The notes under the pieces: generated by a model
Seen by the model: only the letters and a program-made list of their open reading frames with translations
Databases searched by the model: none
What the model was told of the DNA's origin: nothing
Part shown: in pieces, positions 1 to 6,627 of the stretch
How the letters are laid out: every line of letters begins with the position of its first letter
Numbering within the stretch: position 1 is the first letter of the stretch
Translations under genes and position numbers: made by a program
Source of the DNA: an uncultured Dysosmobacter sp.
GTDB taxonomy: Bacteria > Bacillota > Clostridia > Oscillospirales > Oscillospiraceae
Length of the DNA: 7,744 nt
Assembly: GCA_934504065.1 (NCBI GenBank)
Contig: CAKSVQ010000108.1
Span: 1-7,744, forward strand
Direction: 5' to 3'

Positions 1-52
1 GCGTTAGTGACACCTGTGTTTCATTTCCCTTTGGTGTCTTGTAGCGCAGCGG

Positions 53-58
53 AAAGGA
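53..58 (+). promoter_or_regulatory. Ribosome binding site deciding the M28 lipoprotein start
   Basis: AAAGGA ends directly before the ATG at 59 and 12 nt before the in-frame ATG at 71. Only the second can use it as a Shine-Dalgarno site, although the spacing is somewhat long. I see no convincing promoter in the 58 nt available upstream; it may lie outside the window. Confidence 0.5.
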
Positions 59-70
59 ATGGTCATAACT

Positions 71-2194
71 ATGAAAAAAAGAATCGCAAGTTTATTGATG
101 GCGGTATTCCTGCTGGCCGCCATGACCGCCTGCGGCGGACAGTCCGCCGAGGGCACCCCGCAGGACGCGCCTGACGCCGCGCAGGCCTATCTGGACCACG
201 TGGATGTGGACTACGCCTATGAACTGGCCTTAAAGCTGGAAGAAAACCGCAGCAACGAGACCCTTGGCTACCGCACGGCGGGCTCTGATGCCGAGTTTGC
301 TACGGGAGAGCTTCTCAAAGCGGAAATGGAGCGCATCGGCCTGCAAAATGTCACCAAAGACGCCTTCACGCTGGACACGTGGACCTTTACCAAAGCGGAG
401 CTCACCTTCCCGGGCAGCGACGGTGCGGCCCACACGGCAGCGCTCGGCGGCTATCAGACCGACTTTGTGACGGACGGCGCCCAGACCTTCACGGTTATTG
501 ACGGCGGCAGGGGGACCGAAGCAGACCTTGCCGGACTGGATGTGGCGGGAAAGCTGGTGCTGGTGGACATTGACCAGCGGGCCGACTGGTGGATCAACTA
601 CCCCGCCTATGAAGCCCATCTGGCGGGAGCGGCGGCTGTGATCGCTGTGCAGGACGGCGGCTATGCCGAGGTGAGCGACGACGCGCTGAACGCGCAGGAT
701 GTCTGCGGCCCCGCCGACGCCCCCGCCTTTTCCATGAGCCGCACGGATGCCGCGCTGCTGCGCTCTGCCATGGACGAAAACGGCGAAATTTCCGTCACGC
801 TGGACGCGGACAGCCGCGTGGAAAAGGACGGCGTCTCGTACAACATCGTCGGCACGATCCCCGGCCGGGACCCGGAGAACATGGTGCTGATGAGTGCCCA
901 CTACGATTCCTACTTCGCCGGATTTCAGGATGACAATGCCGCCATCGCCCTGATGATGGGCATTGCGAAGGGGCTGATCGACAGCGGCTATCAGCCCGAA
1001 AAAACACTGGTGTTCTGCGCCATGGCGGCAGAGGAATGGGGCGTCAGCGACACCCGCTATGACTGGTCCACCGGAGCCTACAACCAGATTTTCCGCGTCC
1101 ATCCCGAATGGGTGGGCAAGGTCCTTGCGGACATCAACTTTGAGCTGCCCGCCATGGCCGCGGGGTCTGCGGATCAAATGCGCACCTCTTACGAACTGAA
1201 GACCTTTGTGGAGGAATTCAAGTCCGACGTGCCCACGGTCGACGGCGTGTTCCCCGACGGCATTGAACTCATTGTGCCGACGCAGACCTGGTCGGACGAC
1301 TTCTCGCTCTCCATTGCCGGGGTCCCCTCCAGCGTGACGGCGCTGCGGGGCGACTTTTCCAAGACCCATTACCACAGCCAGTTCGATAACCGGGATACGT
1401 ACAGCCCTGAGGCGTTCCTCTTTCACCACAATCTCTACGGCCTTTTGATGATGGCTTACGACCACTGCGCCGTCTCCCCTCTGGACTTCTCCACCCGGCT
1501 GGGCACCCTGCGGGACGCCATGGACGACACGGTCCTGACGGCGGAGCAGACCGCCGCGCTGAACGGTGCACTGGATGAGGCCGAGGCTGCGGCCAGCGCG
1601 GCGTGGGAGAAGGTCTCCGGCGTGAACGCGGCCTATCAGGAAGCGCTGGACGCGGGTGACACGGCCAAGGCGGACACGCTGCTTGCCGAGACCCGCCAGA
1701 CGAATGCGGACGTTCTTTCCGCGTTCCGGTATGCCGAGGACGCCTTCGTGCGGCTGACGTGGGAGGATTCCTCCATCTTCCCCCATGAGCACAGCCAGAC
1801 GAATCTGCTGGCGCTACAGGGCGCGGTGGAGGCACTGGAGCAGGGCGACAGCGCCGCGGCGCTGGACGATCACCTGTATGCCGTGGACAACAACTGGTAC
1901 GCCTACGACTGGAGCCGCGCGACCTATGACCGCTTCACCAGCTATGTCCTTGACCAGAGCCCGGACCGCCTGATGTGGGGCGCGGGGCGCGTGCAGGGGC
2001 ATGAGGACCTCTTCGACGTGATCCGCTCCCTGCAGGAAAAGTCCGCCAACGGCGCGGCAGACTTTTCCGACGAACTGAACCGCCTGCATCAGGCCATCGA
2101 GACCCAGACGGCAATGCTTGACGAGCAGGTGACCCATGAGGTATCGGCGCTGGGAGAACTGACCGCCCGGCTGACGGATATTGCCGCTAAATAA
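71..2194 (+). CDS. Secreted lipoprotein M28-family zinc metallopeptidase with PA-like insert
   Basis: Probable extracellular, membrane-anchored aminopeptidase or carboxypeptidase-type metallopeptidase of clan MH, family M28. Numbering is from the ATG at 71 (707 aa). I prefer this start to the in-frame ATG at 59 because the AAAGGA ribosome site (53-58) abuts the ATG at 59 but lies 12 nt before the one at 71, and because MKKR then begins a clean signal peptide. A hydrophobic stretch ends in AAMTAC, a lipobox with Cys21 as the lipidated residue. Residues about 125-260 resemble a PA (protease-associated) domain. The catalytic core follows: SAHYDS (His277), QDDNAA (Asp287/288), AAEEWG (Glu321/322), INFELP (Glu358, where Asp is usual) and THYHSQFD (His435). 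Residues from about 475 to the end are Ala/Glu-rich and helical, with no domain I recognise; this tail makes the protein longer than simple M28 enzymes. The gene is convergent with the GRE operon and probably unrelated to it. Family assignment is firm; exact substrate is unknown. Confidence 0.88.
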   Translation: MKKRIASLLMAVFLLAAMTACGGQSAEGTPQDAPDAAQAYLDHVDVDYAYELALKLEENRSNETLGYRTAGSDAEFATGELLKAEMERIGLQNVTKDAFTLDTWTFTKAELTFPGSDGAAHTAALGGYQTDFVTDGAQTFTVIDGGRGTEADLAGLDVAGKLVLVDIDQRADWWINYPAYEAHLAGAAAVIAVQDGGYAEVSDDALNAQDVCGPADAPAFSMSRTDAALLRSAMDENGEISVTLDADSRVEKDGVSYNIVGTIPGRDPENMVLMSAHYDSYFAGFQDDNAAIALMMGIAKGLIDSGYQPEKTLVFCAMAAEEWGVSDTRYDWSTGAYNQIFRVHPEWVGKVLADINFELPAMAAGSADQMRTSYELKTFVEEFKSDVPTVDGVFPDGIELIVPTQTWSDDFSLSIAGVPSSVTALRGDFSKTHYHSQFDNRDTYSPEAFLFHHNLYGLLMMAYDHCAVSPLDFSTRLGTLRDAMDDTVLTAEQTAALNGALDEAEAAASAAWEKVSGVNAAYQEALDAGDTAKADTLLAETRQTNADVLSAFRYAEDAFVRLTWEDSSIFPHEHSQTNLLALQGAVEALEQGDSAAALDDHLYAVDNNWYAYDWSRATYDRFTSYVLDQSPDRLMWGAGRVQGHEDLFDVIRSLQEKSANGAADFSDELNRLHQAIETQTAMLDEQVTHEVSALGELTARLTDIAAK

Positions 2195-2213
2195 CCCCTT
2201 TCCAATAAAAACG

Positions 2214-2252
2214 CCCCGCCTGGCAAGCAGAGAACCTGCTTACCGGGCGGGG
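2214..2252. terminator. Bidirectional intrinsic terminator between convergent genes
   Basis: A 17-nt arm (2214-2230, CCCCGCCTGGCAAGCAG) pairs with 2236-2252 across a 5-nt loop (AGAAC), with one G-T wobble and one mismatch. It lies 19 nt past the M28 stop and 40 nt past the activase stop. Read leftwards, the stem is followed by CG and then TTTTTATT, a good U tract for ending the GRE operon. Read rightwards, it is followed by TACTTATTTTA, a weaker T-rich run for the M28 transcript. Confidence 0.85.
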
Positions 2253-2292
2253 TACTTATTTTATGAATTGAATCGGGCAGTGTTTCCGTTTC

Positions 2293-3231
2293 TCATTCCC
2301 GGCCTACGCCGGAAATTTCCGCGTGCATCCCGATACCCGCAAACAGCGCGCGAATCTTTTGGGCATCCTCCGCGTCTGGCGGGGCATAGCGCGCCTGATG
2401 GCCGCCGATATGCTCCATTTTCGACACGCCCATGCTGTGATAGGGCAGCAGCGTCACCTTGGGCAGCTGGTGCGCCCGGTAAAATTTCGCCGTCCGCTCC
2501 ATCAGGTCCCAATCATCGTTCAGGCCGTGGATCAGCGGCATCCGCATATGCACCTTTTCCCGGGTGGCCGGGTCCGCCGCCAGCAGCTCCAGATTGTGCA
2601 GGATCAGGCCATTGTCCAGCCCCGTCAGGTCCTTGTGCCGCTGAGAGTCGATGCACTTCATGTCATAGAGAATGTCTGTGACGTTTTCCCGCCGGGCAAG
2701 GGAGAGCAGCGCTTCGGTATCTCCGCAGCCGGAGGTATCGAGACAGACGCCGAGTCCCTCCCGCGCGGCCAGCGTGGTCAACTCTTCGGCAAAGCCCGCG
2801 TGGGACAACAGCTCTCCCCCGCTGATGGTCATGCCGCCGCCTGTCTGCTGGTAAAAGTCCCGGTCCTTCACCACCTCGTCCATGACCGCGCGGGCGGTCA
2901 TCTGCCGCCCCACGGCCTTGAGCCCGCCTGCGTAGCAGTCCTTTACACAGGCCATGCAGCCGTCGCAGCGGTCCCGGTGAAGGTCGATCTGCTTTGCTTC
3001 GTTGACGTAAATGGCCTTTTGCGGGCAGTGGTCGATGCAGTAGCCGCAGTGGATGCAGCTGTTGGGCATGCGGATGATCTCCTGCCCGAAGGCGATCAGC
3101 TCCGGGTTGTGGCACCAGCGGCATTTGAGGGGGCAGCCCTTTAAAAATACCGTGGTGCGGATACCCGGCCCGTCGTCGGTGGAAAATTTCTGGATGCCGC
3201 CCACAAGGACGGTTTCTTCCCTCCCGGTCAT
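2293..3231 (-). CDS. Glycyl radical enzyme activating enzyme (radical SAM, two extra 4Fe-4S clusters)
   Basis: Cytoplasmic radical-SAM activase (312 aa) that uses S-adenosylmethionine and a reduced 4Fe-4S cluster to abstract hydrogen from the glycine of its partner GRE. The N-terminal signature FSTDDGPGIRTTVFLKGC leads into the radical-SAM CxxxCxxC motif at Cys33, Cys37 and Cys40. An inserted ferredoxin-like segment carries two CxxCxxCxxxC sets, Cys59/62/65/69 and Cys89/92/95/99. That is the architecture of activases for glycerol dehydratase, CutC, HypD and arylacetate decarboxylases, not of the shorter PFL activase. The SAM-binding SGGE motif is at 137-140 but is followed by Leu rather than the common Pro. 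The DMK motif (190-192) and LPYHSMG near the C-terminus fit the family. The start codon overlaps the GRE stop as ATGA (3228-3231), with no clear ribosome site of its own, so translation is probably coupled. It is the last gene of the operon. Confidence 0.95.
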   Translation of the reverse strand: MTGREETVLVGGIQKFSTDDGPGIRTTVFLKGCPLKCRWCHNPELIAFGQEIIRMPNSCIHCGYCIDHCPQKAIYVNEAKQIDLHRDRCDGCMACVKDCYAGGLKAVGRQMTARAVMDEVVKDRDFYQQTGGGMTISGGELLSHAGFAEELTTLAAREGLGVCLDTSGCGDTEALLSLARRENVTDILYDMKCIDSQRHKDLTGLDNGLILHNLELLAADPATREKVHMRMPLIHGLNDDWDLMERTAKFYRAHQLPKVTLLPYHSMGVSKMEHIGGHQARYAPPDAEDAQKIRALFAGIGMHAEISGVGRE

Positions 3232-5606
3232 ACGGCGGAGCGGTAATGGGTGGTGCGGTAAATGATGGAGTCCTGCGCGTCCTTATCCAGCTCGGTGAAA
3301 TAGGCCATATAGCCCGCCACGCGCACCATCAGCCCCCGGTACTGCTCCGGGTGCTTCTGGGCCGCTTTCAGGGTCTCGTCGTCCACCACGTTGATCTGGA
3401 TATGCTCACCGCCATGGGTGAAGAAGGTGCGGATCACGCCCTCGATGGCCTGCAAGCCCCTCTCACCGCTGACGCCCTGAGGGTCAAAGCGGATGTTGAA
3501 CAGGGCGCCGTCATGGAAGCTCTCCTGCCCCATGGACGCGACGGACTTCACCGTGGCGGTGGGGCCGTTCACGTCCCGGCCCATCATGGGCGAGGCGTTG
3601 TCGCAGAAGGCCTCGCCGGCCAGCCGCCCGTCCGGCGTTGCGCCGCAGACCGCGCCGTGGGACACGTTCACCGTCTGGGAAAGGTTAGAGAAGGAGTAAT
3701 AGCCGCCCCGGGCATCGTGCCAGGTCTGGACGTTGGAGGCAATGAATTGCAGCATCTCGCGGTACACACCGTCCACATGGGGATCGTCGTTGCCGAACTT
3801 GGCGGGCTTGTTGAGCAGCAGCTGACGCGTCCGCTCCTCCCCCTCAAAGTTTTTGTCCAGCACCCGGATCAGCTGGTCCATGGTGAGGTCGTGGTCCTCA
3901 AACACGCACTTTTCGATGGCCACCAGCGAGTCCGCCAGATTGGCCGCTCCGGTGACGAACATGCCGGCGGTGGAGTATTTGGCTCCGCCCTGCTGGACGG
4001 ACTTGCCGGACTCCACGCAGCCCCTGGTGACCATAGAGGCAAAGATCACCGGGAAGCGGGTAGCGTGATAGGGCTGCATCATGTTGTAGCCCACGCGAAT
4101 CTTATCATAGAAGTAGAGCAGCTGCTTTTTCACCGCGTCCTTCAACTCTTCGATGTTCTTGAAGTTCCGGGGGTCTCCGGTTTCGAGGCCCATCCGGTCG
4201 CCCGTGGCGGGGTCGATGCCGTTGTGCAGCACCAGCTCCAGCACCTTGGGCGCGTTGACATAGCCCGCGTCCGGCGAACCGTCGGTGGTGCCGCCGCCGG
4301 GGCCGGGCTGGATGCAGCCCACAATGGTCCAGTCCCGGGCCTCTTCCATGGTGCAGCCCTTGCCAAGGGACATTTTCATGGCCGCCTCGTCGTTGAAGAA
4401 GCCGGGGTTGGCCATGCCTGCCTGCACCATCTCGCAGCCCTTGCGCATCAGCGCCTCCGGCGTGTCCTTCCAGACCCGCAGCGCCATGACGGGCTGGGTG
4501 GTCTGCATTTCGGCGGCAGCGTCCAGACAGAGGTAGGAAAGGTCGTTGCTGGCGTCCTGTCCATCTGGCGTCTGGCCGCCCACCACGAGGATCTGCCACA
4601 TGGGATAGCCCGCGAAGGAGGAAGCGTACCACTGGTCGCGCACCTCATAGACCTCGCAGGCCTTGAGATAGAAGCACTCCAAAAGCTCCAGCGCCTTCTC
4701 CCGGCTCAGCGTACCGTCCTCCAGCACGTCCTTGCGGTAGAAGGGCCACATATACTGGTCGAACCGACCAAATCCGCAGGCGGTGGTGCACACCTCGATG
4801 TGGAAATACACATGGGCGAACCACACCATTTGCAGCGCCTGCCAGAAGGTCTCCGGCGGGTTTTCCGGCACCACGCGGCAGTTTTCCGCAATTTGCAGCA
4901 GCTCTGCGCGGCGCTCGGGGTCCGCGCACTGCTCCGCCTGCCGCGCCGCCTCGTCCGCCATGCGGTGGGCGTAGGTGATGAGGCCCTCGCACTGGATGAT
5001 GCAGGCGTTCCAGAAGTCGATCTTCTCCTGCTCCTCCGCGCTCTGGCTGCATGTGGCGGCGATGCGCTCTCGGCACTCGTCGATATAGCCCCGCAGGCCC
5101 ACGCGCAGCAGCTTTTCATGGTCGCAGGTGGTCTCACCGGAGACGCCGTTGCGCAGGCCCACGGAAATCAGGTCCTCCCGCCGGGCCTTTTCAATGTCGG
5201 GCGGCAGCACCTGCGCGGCGACGTCCTCCATGGCCCGGCCGATCCAATAGTCCTTCAGGGTCTTCACGATGATCTCCCGGTCCTCGGGGGAAACGTCATA
5301 AGGGTCGCACTTGCGGGTGGGGAAGGCGTCAATATCGTGGAGATAGAACTTCTCGGCGGACTGGAACTCCGGGTGCAGGTTGGCGCCCCGATACTTGTTG
5401 GTAGGGGTGCCAACGATCAGCTCGTTTTCCATCACCAGTGTGGTCATGCGCTCCATGATGTAGTTGACCACCTTGGCGCGGAACAGCGGCGCGGCGTCCC
5501 CGGCAAATTTCTGATAGGCTTCCGTTTGCAGCACAAGGCGCTCGGCCGTGATGCAGGGCCGGGAGCTGAAATATTTATTTCTCAACGCTTGAACACGATC
5601 TGTCAT
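3228..5606 (-). CDS. Glycyl radical enzyme (PFL/dehydratase-like superfamily) with atypical GCIQP active-site motif
   Basis: Oxygen-sensitive cytoplasmic radical enzyme, 792 aa, close in length to glycerol dehydratase and HypD. The PFL-like barrel domain covers most of the chain. The C-terminal glycyl radical loop is RVAGYMAYFTELDKDAQDSI, with Gly765 as the radical site. The thiyl-radical Cys is Cys431 in GCIQPGPGGG. Dehydratases, choline and isethionate lyases and arylacetate decarboxylases have Cys-X-Glu here, with Glu as general base; this protein has Gln433. PFL itself has adjacent cysteines, so it is not a pyruvate formate-lyase. The GRFDQYMWPFY segment (from Gly280) is conserved, but the residues before it read CTTACGF (273-279) in place of the His-Ser pair of glycerol/diol dehydratases. 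TPDGR and the downstream SPMMGRD region fit the superfamily. It sits 27 nt after the aldo/keto reductase and overlaps its activase by 4 nt. Superfamily is certain; substrate and reaction cannot be named. An elimination or C-X/C-C cleavage giving a carbonyl product is inferred from context. Confidence 0.93.
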   Translation of the reverse strand: MTDRVQALRNKYFSSRPCITAERLVLQTEAYQKFAGDAAPLFRAKVVNYIMERMTTLVMENELIVGTPTNKYRGANLHPEFQSAEKFYLHDIDAFPTRKCDPYDVSPEDREIIVKTLKDYWIGRAMEDVAAQVLPPDIEKARREDLISVGLRNGVSGETTCDHEKLLRVGLRGYIDECRERIAATCSQSAEEQEKIDFWNACIIQCEGLITYAHRMADEAARQAEQCADPERRAELLQIAENCRVVPENPPETFWQALQMVWFAHVYFHIEVCTTACGFGRFDQYMWPFYRKDVLEDGTLSREKALELLECFYLKACEVYEVRDQWYASSFAGYPMWQILVVGGQTPDGQDASNDLSYLCLDAAAEMQTTQPVMALRVWKDTPEALMRKGCEMVQAGMANPGFFNDEAAMKMSLGKGCTMEEARDWTIVGCIQPGPGGGTTDGSPDAGYVNAPKVLELVLHNGIDPATGDRMGLETGDPRNFKNIEELKDAVKKQLLYFYDKIRVGYNMMQPYHATRFPVIFASMVTRGCVESGKSVQQGGAKYSTAGMFVTGAANLADSLVAIEKCVFEDHDLTMDQLIRVLDKNFEGEERTRQLLLNKPAKFGNDDPHVDGVYREMLQFIASNVQTWHDARGGYYSFSNLSQTVNVSHGAVCGATPDGRLAGEAFCDNASPMMGRDVNGPTATVKSVASMGQESFHDGALFNIRFDPQGVSGERGLQAIEGVIRTFFTHGGEHIQINVVDDETLKAAQKHPEQYRGLMVRVAGYMAYFTELDKDAQDSIIYRTTHYRSAV

Positions 5607-5614
5607 ACGCTTTG

Positions 5615-5623
5615 CTCTCCTTT
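5615..5623 (-). promoter_or_regulatory. Strong ribosome binding site of the GRE gene
   Basis: On the minus strand AAAGGAGAG lies 8 nt before the ATG at 5606, within the 27-nt gap after the aldo/keto reductase stop. It is the clearest Shine-Dalgarno site in the window, consistent with high GRE expression from a shared transcript. Confidence 0.75.
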
Positions 5624-5633
5624 GCGAAATTTT

Positions 5634-6512
5634 TTAGTATTTCTCCATGGGGACCTTGGCCGTGGGGGCTGGGAAGGAGCGTGACAGCTGGGCAATGTCC
5701 TCCTCCGTCAGCACGATGCGCCCGGCGGCGAAGTTCTCGTCGATATGGTCAAAGCCCACCGCCTTGGGGATGGCGGCCATATCCTCCAGCCGCAGCACGA
5801 AGGCCAGCAGCACCTGCACGATGGAGCAGCCGTGGCGCTGCGCCACTGCCTGCACGTTCTCGTCGCGCATGATCCGCTCCTTGGACACGTGGTCCTGCGT
5901 GACAAGGGCCCCCGCCTGCCCCACCGGGCAGTAGGCCATGAAGGGCACGCCGTGGTCCCGCTGCCACGGCAGCAGATCATACTCAATGCCCCGGCTGCCA
6001 AGGTTATAGAGGACCTGATTGACGCAGCAGTTCCTGCCGTATGGCACCTGCCACAGTGCCTCCATATCCTCCACGTCGAAGTTGGAAACGCCCCAGCGGC
6101 GGATCTTTCCCTCCGCTTTCAGCTCCTCCATGCACGCCGCGGTCTCAGCAAGGTCGGCCTCGCCCCGCCAGTGCAGCAGATAGAGGTCGGCATAGTCCGT
6201 ACCCAAGAGGGCAAGGGAGCGGTCAAGGCTGGAGCGGATGCGGCGGCGGTTGGCGTTTTCCGGATAGACCTTGGTAACGAGGAACTGCTTTGCCCGGTCA
6301 TAGCCCTTCAGGGCCTTGCCCACCAGAAGCTCCGCCTTTCCGTCGGCGTACATCTCGGCGGTGTCGATCATGCGGAAGCCCACGTCAAAGCCGTGGCGCA
6401 GTCCCGCGATCTCCCGCTCCGCCTTCTGGTCGTCCTCTGCCATCTGCCACGTGCCCTGCCCCAGCCGGGGCATATACGTCCCGTCCGGCAGCAAAATCTG
6501 ATCTTTCAGCAT
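5634..6512 (-). CDS. Aldo/keto reductase (NAD(P)H-dependent oxidoreductase)
   Basis: Cytoplasmic NAD(P)H-dependent reductase of aldehydes or ketones, 292 aa, a normal length for the aldo/keto reductase superfamily. The whole catalytic tetrad is visible: Asp50 and Tyr55 (DTAEMY), Lys81 (VTKVYP) and His114 (LYLLHW). RRWGVSNF (139-145) and the cofactor-binding IPKAV...HIDEN segment (248-260) are also typical, as is the LPDGTYMPRLGQGTW N-terminus. The start at 6512 is supported by GAGGGAAGGAA just upstream. It is the first gene after the predicted promoter and lies 27 nt before the GRE gene. The arrangement suggests it reduces a carbonyl product of the GRE, regenerating NAD(P)+ during anaerobic growth. 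That role is inferred; sequence alone does not fix the substrate, and a general aldehyde-detoxifying role is possible. Confidence 0.93.
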   Translation of the reverse strand: MLKDQILLPDGTYMPRLGQGTWQMAEDDQKAEREIAGLRHGFDVGFRMIDTAEMYADGKAELLVGKALKGYDRAKQFLVTKVYPENANRRRIRSSLDRSLALLGTDYADLYLLHWRGEADLAETAACMEELKAEGKIRRWGVSNFDVEDMEALWQVPYGRNCCVNQVLYNLGSRGIEYDLLPWQRDHGVPFMAYCPVGQAGALVTQDHVSKERIMRDENVQAVAQRHGCSIVQVLLAFVLRLEDMAAIPKAVGFDHIDENFAAGRIVLTEEDIAQLSRSFPAPTAKVPMEKY

Positions 6513-6515
6513 GGT

Positions 6516-6525
6516 TCCTTCCCTC
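6516..6525 (-). promoter_or_regulatory. Ribosome binding site of the aldo/keto reductase gene
   Basis: Minus-strand GAGGGAAGGA precedes the ATG at 6512. The GAGG core is about 9 nt upstream, a good distance, and a second AAGGA is only 3 nt away. It begins 15 nt after the leader hairpin at 6541-6572, so the hairpin itself does not sequester it. Confidence 0.6.
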
Positions 6526-6540
6526 TTCTATCTGCACACG

Positions 6541-6572
6541 ACCCGCACCGACTTTTGAAGGTCGGTGCGGGT
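6541..6572 (-). other. Perfect 12-bp stem-loop in the leader of the reductase/GRE operon
   Basis: ACCCGCACCGAC and GTCGGTGCGGGT pair perfectly around an 8-nt loop (CTTCAAAA on the minus strand). There is no U tract directly after it in either direction, so it is not a canonical intrinsic terminator. It falls between the predicted promoter and the reductase start. It could be an attenuator, a 5' stabilising hairpin, an RNA processing site that separates antiporter and enzyme messages, or a protein-binding inverted repeat. Confidence 0.6.
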
Positions 6573-6590
6573 AATATGCCTGTTTCTTTT

Positions 6591-6619
6591 ATTGTAGCTG
6601 TCCCGGCGCCGGGACGCAA
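6591..6619 (-). promoter_or_regulatory. Predicted sigma-70-type promoter of the reductase-GRE-activase operon
   Basis: On the minus strand TTGCGT (6619-6614) is followed by exactly 17 bp and then TACAAT (6596-6591). The -10 matches the consensus at five of six positions; the -35 matches at its TTG. Transcription would begin near 6584, leaving about 70 nt of leader before the reductase ATG. The operon could therefore be expressed apart from the antiporter gene, though read-through from it remains possible. Confidence 0.5.
6600..6615. promoter_or_regulatory. 16-bp perfect palindrome inside the promoter spacer (candidate operator)
   Basis: GTCCCGGCGCCGGGAC is fully self-complementary with no gap. 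It spans the last two bases of the predicted -35 and most of the spacer, a position where a bound dimeric regulator would block RNA polymerase. No T run follows it on either strand, which argues against a terminator for the antiporter gene. No regulator gene is visible in the window, so the binding protein is unknown. Confidence 0.45.
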
Positions 6620-6627
6620 TGAAATTC

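Noticed and set aside
9..38. Inverted repeat GACACC...GGTGTC upstream of the M28 gene
   Set aside because: Only 6 bp arms separated by 18 nt, no supporting promoter or terminator context, and easily expected by chance.
230..1792. Long open frame on the minus strand opposite the M28 gene
   Set aside because: A shadow of the + strand gene. The translation is Arg/Gly/Val-rich without motifs, whereas the + strand has complete M28 motifs and a lipoprotein signal.
3228..5606. Labelling the GRE as pyruvate formate-lyase, HypD, glycerol dehydratase or CutC
   Set aside because: PFL has adjacent active-site cysteines, and the other three have Cys-X-Glu; this enzyme has Cys431-Ile-Gln433. The expected partner genes (P5C reductase, microcompartment shell) are also absent.
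3246..5684. Very long open frame on the + strand opposite the GRE gene
   Set aside because: It mirrors the GRE gene in a GC-rich region where antisense frames stay open. Its translation is low-complexity (His/Val/Gly/Leu-rich) with no recognisable domain, while the minus strand encodes an unmistakable GRE.
6541..6572. Intrinsic terminator of the antiporter gene
   Set aside because: The stem is perfect, but neither strand has a T run directly after it, and it lies downstream of a likely promoter for the next genes.
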